Source: JANPEZ01 sp031423155 (GTDB taxonomy: Bacteria; Actinomycetota; UBA4738; HRBIN12). Taken from it: 5,434 bases of DNA. The notes beneath the pieces are model-generated. The model was not told where the DNA came from. It worked only from the letters and a program-made list of their open reading frames with translations, and searched no databases. Shown here piece after piece: positions 1 through 4,606 of this stretch (position 1 is its first letter; each line of letters starts with the position of its first letter). A program made the position numbers and the translations under genes. Location of the stretch: assembly GCA_031423155.1 (NCBI GenBank), contig JANPEZ010000174.1, forward strand, positions 1 to 5,434, written 5' to 3'.

Positions 1-94
1 CCCAGATGGCCGCGTCGGGAACGTCGTAGCTCTCGGACCAATAGAGGCCGTGATCTCGCAGTCCCGGGGTGAGTTTGGAGGTCAGGTCGTCCAT
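1..94 (-). CDS. Partial CDS (5' end), unrecognised protein
   Basis: An open reading frame enters from the left edge on the minus strand. From the ATG at 94 it begins MDDLTSKLTPGLRDHGLYW and continues SESYDVPDAAIW to the edge. An in-frame GTG at 118 would add eight residues (VPAYDVGR). I prefer the ATG because a possible promoter (TTGCAA, 16-nt spacer, TACGAT at 131-104) would start transcription only a few bases upstream of it. Neither start has a Shine-Dalgarno sequence. About 31 residues are visible and I do not recognise the family. The neighbourhood suggests a cell-surface polysaccharide role, but that is only context. It is divergent from the methyltransferase at 182. Confidence 0.5.
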   Translation of the reverse strand, partial: MDDLTSKLTPGLRDHGLYWSESYDVPDAAIW

Positions 95-103
95 GCGGCC
101 AAC

Positions 104-131
104 ATCGTAGGCGGGCACAGATGCGTTGCAA
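104..131 (-). promoter_or_regulatory. Possible promoter of the left-edge minus-strand gene
   Basis: On the minus strand, TTGCAA (131-126) and TACGAT (109-104) are separated by 16 nt, an acceptable match to a housekeeping -35/-10 pair. The predicted RNA would start near 97-98, three or four bases before the ATG at 94, giving a nearly leaderless message. This competes with a second minus-strand -10 candidate at 171-166. It is a pattern match only. Confidence 0.3.
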
Positions 132-165
132 CACGGGGCGCTCCCGTGGGGAGGGCCGCGCGGGG

Positions 166-175
166 ACGGTATCCT
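166..175. promoter_or_regulatory. Overlapping divergent -10 boxes (candidate bidirectional promoter)
   Basis: The ten bases ACGGTATCCT contain TATCCT on the plus strand (170-175) and TACCGT on the minus strand (171-166), sharing the central TA. Both fit the actinobacterial TAnnnT -10 pattern. The plus-strand box ends six bases before the GTG at 182, so transcription would begin at or very near that codon, giving a leaderless message. The same TATCCT hexamer serves as the rplJ -10 box at 790-795. I find no good -35 element for either direction, so strength and true bidirectionality are uncertain. Confidence 0.42.
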
Positions 176-181
176 CACGCC

Positions 182-763
182 GTGCGAGGACGTTCGGTGT
201 CTCGAATCACGCTGGAGCGGGCACTCGGGCCGGTCTTGTCGGGTCTTGCGCCGGGTGTCGTCATGGATGTGGGGGCCAAGAAGGCGCCCTATCGCTCGTT
301 GGTCCCTGCGACCGAGTACCTCACCCTCGACATCCGCCCCGACTCGGGGGCCGACATCATCGGCGATCTGCACGACGTGCCGCGCGATGCGAACTCGTTG
401 GACACGGTCATCGCCACCGAGGTCCTGGAGCACTGCCGCGACCCGTTCGCGGCGGTCGGTGAGATCCACCGGCTGCTTCGCCCGGGCGGCGTCTGCGTCC
501 TGTCCACCCGCTTCATCCATCCGTATCACCCGGACCCACACGACTACTTCCGATTCAGTGAAGAAGGCCTTCGGCTGCTCTTCGAAGCGTTCTCCACGGT
601 CGAGGCCTGGCCTTTGGGCAATCGGCTTCAGAGCGCGTGGCTCATGATCCCCGGGCGGCCGAAGCCACTCGCCTGGGTCAGCGGGGCGCTTGCGCCGCTG
701 GTTGCCGCTACCCGTTCGAAGCAGGGGTCTCCCGGAGGGTTCCTCGTGCGCGCGCTGAAGTGA
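182..763 (+). CDS. Class I SAM-dependent methyltransferase (type 11-like), surface-polysaccharide context
   Basis: A 193-residue predicted cytoplasmic methyltransferase. The frame is open upstream to 50, but I choose the GTG at 182 because a TATCCT -10 box ends six bases before it (leaderless geometry) and homology to the second methyltransferase begins just inside; a GTG at 197 is an alternative. Visible features are the first Rossmann strand and SAM loop near residues 26-36 (VVMDVGAKKAP), an acidic strand end LDI near 49-51, GD at 61-62, LEH at 82-84, and the post-motif RLLRPGG near 97-103. The usual glycine-rich loop is degenerate: after DVG it reads AKKAPY. Residues 111-125 carry FIHPYH and DYFRF, which reappear in altered form in the protein at 4686-5297. 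The fold is clear; the substrate is unknown, with a sugar or lipid-linked glycan plausible from context. Only a 3-nt gap separates its stop from the rplJ -35 box. Confidence 0.85.
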   Translation: MRGRSVSRITLERALGPVLSGLAPGVVMDVGAKKAPYRSLVPATEYLTLDIRPDSGADIIGDLHDVPRDANSLDTVIATEVLEHCRDPFAAVGEIHRLLRPGGVCVLSTRFIHPYHPDPHDYFRFSEEGLRLLFEAFSTVEAWPLGNRLQSAWLMIPGRPKPLAWVSGALAPLVAATRSKQGSPGGFLVRALK

Positions 764-766
764 AGG

Positions 767-795
767 TTGGCGGCTTCAGGCCGCCCCGGTATCCT
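767..795 (+). promoter_or_regulatory. rplJL promoter (TTGGCG-N17-TATCCT)
   Basis: A -35 hexamer TTGGCG (767-772) and a -10 hexamer TATCCT (790-795) stand exactly 17 nt apart, a strong housekeeping-sigma match. Transcription should start near 802, so the RNA begins immediately before the CCGCAGAC strand (805-812) that takes part in attenuation. GGCGGC (769-774) and GCCGCC (780-785) form an inverted repeat inside the promoter, overlapping the -35 box. It could be an operator or a weak terminator stem for the preceding gene, but it has no T-tract. Confidence 0.72.
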
Positions 796-801
796 CGTCG
801 C

Positions 802-923
802 AAGCCGCAGACAGCAGGGGCGCGTGAGCGCGTAATCCTCTCCGGAGGCACCTGCCGAGGCGATCGGTTGGGCTGATACGCAGCTTCACGCGTGCGCTCC
901 CGCTCGTCTGCGGGGGCGCTTTT
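802..923 (+). ncRNA. Ribosomal protein L10 leader (autoregulatory mRNA structure) with attenuator
   Basis: The rplJ 5' UTR carries the hallmarks of the L10 leader family. AGACAGCAGG (809-818) faces CCTGCCGAGG (851-860), giving the helix GCAGG/CCTGC (814-818 with 851-855). Inside it are two short hairpins: GCGC-GTGA-GCGC (820-831, a GNRA-type loop) and CCTC-TCCG-GAGG (837-848, a UNCG-type loop), joined by GTAAT. This junction is where the L10(L12)4 complex binds in characterised bacteria. Further on, GCTG/CAGC (872-875 with 881-884) can form a small hairpin. CCGCAGAC (805-812) is exactly complementary to GTCTGCGG (906-913), extended by AGC/GCT (813-815 with 902-904, bulging C905). That pairing would disrupt both the L10-binding helix and the downstream terminator, so it looks like an antiterminator. 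Excess L10-L12 would favour termination, as reported for Bacillus subtilis rplJL. The mechanism is inferred here. Confidence 0.88.
894..923 (+). terminator. Attenuator terminator upstream of rplJ
   Basis: GCGCTCCCGC (894-903) pairs with GCGGGGGCGC (910-919) over ten base pairs, including one G-T pair, around a six-base loop TCGTCT. TTTTCTTAT follows from 920. This is a classical intrinsic terminator placed 16 nt before the rplJ start codon, so read-through must be regulated for the operon to be expressed. Its loop and 3' arm (906-913) are the bases captured by the upstream antiterminator strand at 805-812. Confidence 0.82.
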
Positions 924-939
924 CTTATCTGGAGGCTGC

Positions 940-1611
940 ATGAGCAGAGCCGAGAAGATCGAACGGGTGGCAACGCTCAAGGAGCGCATCGAGGGCTCCG
1001 ACGCGCTGCTGCTCACCGAGTACCGCGGCCTCACGGTGACCGAGATCGCCGAGCTGCGCAGGTCCCTCTCAGAGGGTGGGACCTCCTTCGCGGTGGTCAA
1101 GAACACCTTGATGCAGCGGGCCGCTAACGATGCCGCGATCGCCGAGATGGAGACCCTGTTGGAGGGTCCCACGGCGGTCGCTTTCGTCAGAGGTGATGCG
1201 GTTGCGGCGGCCAAGAAGATCGTCGAGGCCACCAAGAAGTTCCCCGCGCTGGTCCTCAAGGGCGCGTACATGGAGGGTCGGGTGCTCTCGGCCGACGACG
1301 CCAAGGCGCTGGCCGACCTGGACTCGCGCGAGGTGATGCTCTCCAAGATCGCCGGACTGCTCAAGTCCGAGATGTCCAGGGCCGCAAGCATGTTCGTCTC
1401 GGCTCAGTCCAAGTTCCTGGGGCTGCTCGAGGCCTACAAGGCCAAGGTCCCCGGCGAGATGCCGGCCGAGACCGTGGTCGAAGTCGAAGCTCCCGCAGAA
1501 CCCGCGGCCGAAGCAGAACCCGCGACCGAAGCGGAGCCCGCGACCGGGGAAGAGACCCAGAACACGTCAGTCGAGCCCGAGGCCGAAGCCTCGGCCGAAG
1601 AGGAGGAGTAA
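940..1611 (+). CDS. rplJ: 50S ribosomal protein L10 with long acidic C-terminal extension
   Basis: L10 anchors the L7/L12 dimers of the ribosomal stalk to 23S rRNA and represses its own operon through the leader RNA. The protein starts MSRAEKIERVATLKERIEGS and contains the family segments LLLTEYRGLTVTEIAELRRS and FAVVKNTLMQRAA, then a helical C-terminal L12-docking region near residues 145-168. The ATG at 940 is preceded by TGGAGG (930-935); the upstream open frame lies inside the leader and is not translated. At 223 residues it is longer than usual (165 in Escherichia coli). The excess is a tail of 51 residues (173-223) containing 18 glutamates and no Lys, Arg or Asp, with EAEPAT-like repeats. 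The last codons, for glutamates, also form the Shine-Dalgarno sequence of rplL. A 3-nt gap separates the two genes. Confidence 0.97.
   Translation: MSRAEKIERVATLKERIEGSDALLLTEYRGLTVTEIAELRRSLSEGGTSFAVVKNTLMQRAANDAAIAEMETLLEGPTAVAFVRGDAVAAAKKIVEATKKFPALVLKGAYMEGRVLSADDAKALADLDSREVMLSKIAGLLKSEMSRAASMFVSAQSKFLGLLEAYKAKVPGEMPAETVVEVEAPAEPAAEAEPATEAEPATGEETQNTSVEPEAEASAEEEE
1492..1545 (+). repeat. Three degenerate 18-bp tandem repeats in the rplJ tail
   Basis: Units at 1492-1509, 1510-1527 and 1528-1545 encode PAEPAA, EAEPAT and EAEPAT. Units two and three differ at 2 of 18 bases; the first is more diverged. They lie in frame in the acidic tail of L10, so copy-number change would alter tail length without a frameshift. 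Confidence 0.8.
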
Positions 1612-1614
1612 GCG

Positions 1615-2007
1615 ATGGCCAAGGTGAAGACGGAAGACCTGCTCGACGCTTTCAAGGAGATGACCCTCCTGGAGCTGTCCGAGTTCATCAAGCAGTTCGA
1701 GGAGACGTTCGATGTCACCGCGGCCGCGGCGGCGCCCGTGATGATGGCGGCCCCCGGCGGCGGCGGCGCAGGCGGCGGCGAAGAGGCCGAGGAGCAGACC
1801 GAGTTCGACGTCGTTCTGACCGGCGCAGGTGACAAGAAGATCCAGGTCATCAAGGAGGTCCGGGCCCTCACGAGCCTGGGGCTGAAGGAGGCCAAGGATC
1901 TGGTGGACAACGCTCCCGGTCCGGTGATGGAGAAGGTCACCAAGGAGGCCGCCGACAAGGCCAAGGAAGTTCTCGAGGCCGCCGGAGCGAGCGTCGAGAT
2001 CAAGTAA
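1615..2007 (+). CDS. rplL: 50S ribosomal protein L7/L12
   Basis: A 130-residue stalk protein that recruits and activates the translational GTPases. The N-terminal dimerisation and L10-binding domain covers about residues 5-33 (DLLDAFKEMTLLELSEFIKQ). An Ala/Gly-rich hinge at about 36-60 includes GGGGAGGG (48-55), encoded by a (GGC)4-GCA-(GGC)3 run. The globular C-terminal domain, about 63-130, has FDVVLTGAGDKKIQVIKEVR, then LGLKEAKDLVDNAP, where the helices contact elongation factors, and ends ASVEIK. Length and composition are typical of bacterial L7/L12. AGGAGGAG (1601-1608) lies six bases before the ATG. It shares the rplJ transcript and is followed 29 nt later by a hairpin terminator. No rpoB follows. 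Confidence 0.98.
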   Translation: MAKVKTEDLLDAFKEMTLLELSEFIKQFEETFDVTAAAAAPVMMAAPGGGGAGGGEEAEEQTEFDVVLTGAGDKKIQVIKEVRALTSLGLKEAKDLVDNAPGPVMEKVTKEAADKAKEVLEAAGASVEIK

Positions 2008-2036
2008 CGCTGCAGCGCGAAGGCAGTTTCGCACTC

Positions 2037-2062
2037 AAGGGGTGGGCTTCGGCCCACCCCTT
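2037..2062 (+). terminator. rplJL operon terminator hairpin
   Basis: AAGGGGTGGGC (2037-2047) and GCCCACCCCTT (2052-2062) form a perfect 11-bp stem capped by a C(TTCG)G tetraloop, one of the most stable RNA hairpins. Only scattered Ts follow (CCAGTTACCG), so it lacks a proper U-tract, as is common for hairpin terminators in high-GC actinobacteria. It separates the ribosomal operon from the HTH gene. Confidence 0.82.
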
Positions 2063-2104
2063 CCAGTTACCGACTTTCGGCCCGGCGCCCCCTCCAGGGG
2101 TGTG

Positions 2105-2113
2105 TGCTACCGT
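2105..2113 (+). promoter_or_regulatory. Extended -10 promoter of the HTH gene
   Basis: TGC followed by TACCGT (2108-2113) is an extended -10 element with a TGTG-rich lead. I see no recognisable -35 hexamer 16-18 nt upstream, where the DNA is C-rich. Transcription would start near 2119-2120, at the first base of the 2121-2141 hairpin. CCAGGGG lies just upstream (2094-2100), where a regulator could block polymerase. Confidence 0.55.
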
Positions 2114-2120
2114 TGCCTTA

Positions 2121-2141
2121 CCAGGGGGTTTCGTCCCCTGG
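2121..2141 (+). promoter_or_regulatory. Leader hairpin / candidate operator before the HTH gene
   Basis: CCAGGGG (2121-2127) and CCCCTGG (2135-2141) are a perfect 7-bp inverted repeat around GTTTCGT. CCAGGGG also occurs at 2094-2100, on the other side of the -10 box. As DNA this could be an operator for the HTH protein itself. As RNA it would be a hairpin at the extreme 5' end of the message. CCCCT (2135-2139) could alternatively pair with AGGGG (2153-2157), which overlaps the Shine-Dalgarno sequence. Both roles are inference. Confidence 0.4.
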
Positions 2142-2168
2142 CGACGCTTTCAAGGGGAGGACGAGCGC

Positions 2169-2594
2169 ATGAGAACCGACGACGGAAAACACTTCGGCAA
2201 CAGGCTTCGGGAAGCTCGTCTGAACGCCGGCCTCAGCCAGTCTGAGTTGGAAGAACTCTCAGGTATCCCGAAGGCGCGCCTGTCCCGCTATGAGAACGGA
2301 CACGTTGCGCCCTCGATCCAAACCCTCGAGCGCCTGGCCCGTGCGCTCAATGTTTCCGAAGCCTCCCTGCTCGGCGACCAGCGAGCCGTTCTGGAGAAGT
2401 TCTTCGCCGTCTTGCAGGATCGCGGCGTGTCGGTCGACTCGGCCGAGCAGAGCGCGAGCCTGGCGCACGCCGTCGCCGACATGCTCCAAAGCATCGGCGG
2501 CATGGGCGGCAGCGTCAGCACGGCGGCGGGCGAAGAAGCTCTCGCGTCGATGCGTCGCTGGTTGGACGACCCCGCCGGTATCGACGTCTCCTAG
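2169..2594 (+). CDS. XRE-family helix-turn-helix transcriptional regulator
   Basis: A 141-residue DNA-binding protein. The ATG at 2169 is chosen because GGGGAGG (2154-2160) lies eight bases upstream and the HTH begins soon after; the in-frame GTG at 2100 precedes the likely transcription start. Residues 9-69 form a complete Cro/C1-type HTH: FGNRLREARLNAGLSQSELE, then the recognition helix around IPKARLSRYENG (33-44), and APSIQTLERLARALNVSEASLLG to close. Residues about 70-141 show no domain I recognise: a helical stretch (AVLEKFFAVLQDRG, then ASLAHAVADMLQSIGG), a Gly/Ser-rich linker and a last helix around ASMRRWLDD. It has its own promoter and follows the rplL terminator. It could be autoregulatory or control the nearby glycan genes, but nothing shows its targets. 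No toxin-like partner is adjacent, so an antitoxin role is not supported. Its stop is shared, through CTAG, with the convergent gene. Confidence 0.93.
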   Translation: MRTDDGKHFGNRLREARLNAGLSQSELEELSGIPKARLSRYENGHVAPSIQTLERLARALNVSEASLLGDQRAVLEKFFAVLQDRGVSVDSAEQSASLAHAVADMLQSIGGMGGSVSTAAGEEALASMRRWLDDPAGIDVS

Positions 2595-3619
2595 GAGCTT
2601 GCCTCGGGCGTCGGAAGGCGCAGGAACCCAACCAGCAGGCCGGCTGCCGCGATGCCCAAGATGACGGTCGCCACGTCGACGGTTGTCGCGCTCGATCTAT
2701 AGAGCCAGAACGCGAGCCCAGAGCAGACCGCCTGCGCGGTGGCAAGGGTCAGGACTATCCAACGTTGCGACAACCCCTTGGCGGCGAGCCTGTGCGTCGA
2801 GTGATCCGTCCCCCCCTGGTAGATCGGCCTTCGCCCCAGCATCCGGGCCGTCATCACCAGCGTCAGATCGAAGAAGGCCACGCCCGCAAGTAGAACCGTC
2901 GTGAGCGCCCGGGGAAGCGCGGGCCCGACGGGCAGGTCCAGTTTCAGCGTAAGCGCGGCAAGCAAGAAGCCGAGTAACAGCGAGCCCGCGTCTCCCAGGA
3001 ATATCTTGGCCGGTGGGAAGTTGATCCGAAGGAACCCGGCGGCGGCCCCGACGACCGACAGGCCCATCGAGGCGACGAGAACGTCACCGTTGCGCATGGC
3101 GATCAGCGATATGCCCAGGGCCGACATCGCCGCAACGCTGGCCGCGACCCCGTCCATGTTGTCGATGAAGTTGACGGCGTTGGTTACCGCCACGACCCAG
3201 ATCACGGTTAGGGGAAGGTCGAACCAGGCAACGTCCAAGACTCCGGCGCGTATCCCAACCGCCCAGAGCGCCAAGCCCGCCGCGACCTCGCACGCGAATC
3301 TCACCACAGGCCCGAGCCCGTACACGTCGTCGAGCAGACCCAAGATCGCCAGGGCAAGGCCGCACGCCATCACGGTGATGAGCTGGCCGTCGGCTCCGGC
3401 CGTAACCACGCCGATGATCAGCAGCCCCGCTGCGATGGCCATGCCTCCCATATAAGGAGTGGGATCGCGGTGGGTCTTGTGACCACCGGGGCTGTCCATT
3501 ACGCCGGCTTTCTGCGCCATCCGGGCGAGCTGAGGAGTCAGCAGCAGCGTTGCGACGAACGGAAGTCCGAAGGCCAGCGGATAACGGACCGCCGCGGGCA
3601 GCGCCGCCCACGGGTTCAC
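2591..3619 (-). CDS. WecA/MraY-type polyprenyl-phosphate sugar-1-phosphate transferase
   Basis: A 342-residue polytopic membrane enzyme of the glycosyltransferase-4/MraY family. These enzymes move a HexNAc-1-phosphate from a UDP-sugar to undecaprenyl or decaprenyl phosphate on the cytoplasmic face, starting teichoic acid, arabinogalactan or O-antigen-type glycans. Family motifs occur in order: DSPGGHKTHRDPTPYMGG (42-59), the paired aspartates D97-D98 in LGLLDDVYG, NAVNFIDNMDG (147-157) with the nucleophile-region Asp, FLGDAGS (207-213) with D210, and the cytoplasmic loop GGTDHSTHRL (269-278). Roughly ten hydrophobic segments are visible. It matches WecA/TagO better than MraY by motif style, but sugar specificity cannot be read. 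The GTG at 3619 starts at NPWAALPAAV and overlaps the epimerase stop as GTGA, implying translational coupling; an upstream in-frame extension lies inside the epimerase. It ends tail to tail with the HTH gene. Confidence 0.93.
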   Translation of the reverse strand: MNPWAALPAAVRYPLAFGLPFVATLLLTPQLARMAQKAGVMDSPGGHKTHRDPTPYMGGMAIAAGLLIIGVVTAGADGQLITVMACGLALAILGLLDDVYGLGPVVRFACEVAAGLALWAVGIRAGVLDVAWFDLPLTVIWVVAVTNAVNFIDNMDGVAASVAAMSALGISLIAMRNGDVLVASMGLSVVGAAAGFLRINFPPAKIFLGDAGSLLLGFLLAALTLKLDLPVGPALPRALTTVLLAGVAFFDLTLVMTARMLGRRPIYQGGTDHSTHRLAAKGLSQRWIVLTLATAQAVCSGLAFWLYRSSATTVDVATVILGIAAAGLLVGFLRLPTPEASS

Positions 3620-4593
3620 GTGCCGGCGGCCTCGCGCGCTCGCTCGTGCGCGATGACGTCGTCCAAGATGTCTTCGAGCGTTCTCGTCGGTGCCCACCCG
3701 GTCAGCGCGGTGATCTTGCCTATGTCGGGAACGCGCCGCTCCATGTCTTCGAAGCCCTCTTCGTAGGCGACCTCGTAGGGGATGTGGGTGATCTGCGAGG
3801 AGGAGCCCGTCCTGGTAACGATCAGCTCAGCCAGGCCGTTGATCGAGATCTCGTTCATCGCCCCGATGTTGAAGGGATCGCCCGGGCTGTCGGGATGATC
3901 CAACAGCGAGACGATCCCGGCGACGGTGTCGTGAACGTGACAGAAGCAGCGCTGCTGCTCACCGGTGCCGTAGACCGTGATGTCCTCGCCGGCAAGGGCT
4001 CGGCGGACCAGCGAGGGCACGACCATCCCGTAGGCGCCTGTCTGGCGCGGGCCCACGCAGTTGAACAAGCGAACAACTATCGCCTCCGTGCCGCGTTCCT
4101 TCCAGTAGGCGTGGGCCAATATCTCATCGACCGCCTTGGCCTCGGAGTAGGACCAGCGAGCGACGAATGGCGAGCCAAGGATGCGGTCGGAGTTCTCGGA
4201 CAAGGGCCCGGTAGCGTTCTTGCCGTAGACCTCTGAGGTCGAGGTGACCAGCACTCGGCAATCGCCCATCGCGGCGGCATCCAGGACGATCTCCGTGCCT
4301 CGGATGTTGGTTATCAGCGATTGCAACGGTTTCTCCACGATCAGCTTCACGCCGACCGCGGCCGCGAGGTGAACGACCACGTCGGCGCGCCCGGCGAGCT
4401 GCGCGACCTTGGGGTGGTCGAGCACGGTTCCTTGCTCCAGCGTGAACCGGGGGTGGTCAAGCAGGTGGGCGACGTTGTCGATGGAGCCGGTGGAAACGTC
4501 GTCGAAAGCGACCACGACGTCGCCGCGGGCGAGGAGCACGTCCGCGAGGTGCGATCCGATGAAACCGGCGCCACCGGTGATGAGGTAGTTCAT
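3616..4593 (-). CDS. NAD-dependent nucleotide-sugar epimerase/dehydratase (extended SDR)
   Basis: A 325-residue cytosolic enzyme. TGGAGFIGSHLADVL at 6-20 is the NAD-binding GxxGxxG Rossmann loop; D31-D32 end the second strand, the position that favours NAD; LAAAVG (76-81) is the next cofactor contact; TSTSEVYG (117-124) holds the Ser/Thr of the active site; and Y149-x3-K153 in WSYSEAK is the catalytic pair. Later segments VVRLFNCVGPRQTG, AYGMVVPSLV, TVYGTGEQQRCFCHV and DPFNIGAMNEISI match UDP-glucose 4-epimerase and UDP-glucuronate decarboxylase relatives. The exact sugar product cannot be settled. It probably supplies an activated sugar to the neighbouring glycan pathway. The ATG at 4593 is taken because the Rossmann motif begins at residue 4 and a promoter (TTGCTC/TACCAT) would place the RNA start only a few bases upstream; no Shine-Dalgarno is visible. 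It is first in a two-gene operon with the WecA-like gene. Confidence 0.93.
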   Translation of the reverse strand: MNYLITGGAGFIGSHLADVLLARGDVVVAFDDVSTGSIDNVAHLLDHPRFTLEQGTVLDHPKVAQLAGRADVVVHLAAAVGVKLIVEKPLQSLITNIRGTEIVLDAAAMGDCRVLVTSTSEVYGKNATGPLSENSDRILGSPFVARWSYSEAKAVDEILAHAYWKERGTEAIVVRLFNCVGPRQTGAYGMVVPSLVRRALAGEDITVYGTGEQQRCFCHVHDTVAGIVSLLDHPDSPGDPFNIGAMNEISINGLAELIVTRTGSSSQITHIPYEVAYEEGFEDMERRVPDIGKITALTGWAPTRTLEDILDDVIAHERAREAAGT

Positions 4594-4606
4594 GACGTGC
4601 GGGCAG

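Noticed and set aside
50..181. Longer N-terminus for the first methyltransferase from the ATG-like start at 50
   Set aside because: The extra residues are Arg/Gly-rich without a domain, overlap the divergent minus-strand gene, and precede the TATCCT promoter element at 170-175.
892..939. Earlier start for L10 at 892
   Set aside because: These codons lie in the attenuator hairpin and its T-tract; the ATG at 940 has a good Shine-Dalgarno and begins the conserved L10 sequence.
708..1391. Long minus-strand open frame opposite rplJ
   Set aside because: It overlaps the rplJ promoter, leader and coding region, has Ser/Arg-rich low-quality translation and no ribosome binding site. It is a shadow of high-GC codon use.
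1492..1545. Tandem repeats as a CRISPR or regulatory repeat array
   Set aside because: The units are contiguous without spacers, in frame, and encode the acidic hexapeptides of L10.
1434..2057. Minus-strand open frame across the rplJ end and rplL
   Set aside because: Its Ser/Ala-rich protein is the reverse image of the acidic and Ala/Gly-rich repeats; the plus-strand genes are certain.
2100..2168. Earlier GTG start for the HTH protein at 2100
   Set aside because: It precedes the predicted transcription start and would translate the promoter and leader hairpin; the ATG at 2169 has a strong Shine-Dalgarno.
2169..2594. HTH protein as antitoxin of a toxin-antitoxin or defence module
   Set aside because: No small toxin-like partner is adjacent; the neighbours are rplL and a convergent sugar transferase.
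3620..3697. N-terminal extension of the WecA-like protein to 3697
   Set aside because: The 26 extra residues are Arg-rich, lie wholly inside the epimerase gene, and would come before the first membrane segment; GTG at 3619 gives the usual GTGA coupling.
3550..4236. Plus-strand open frame of 228 residues opposite the epimerase
   Set aside because: The minus-strand epimerase has full SDR motifs throughout; the opposite frame shows no family features.
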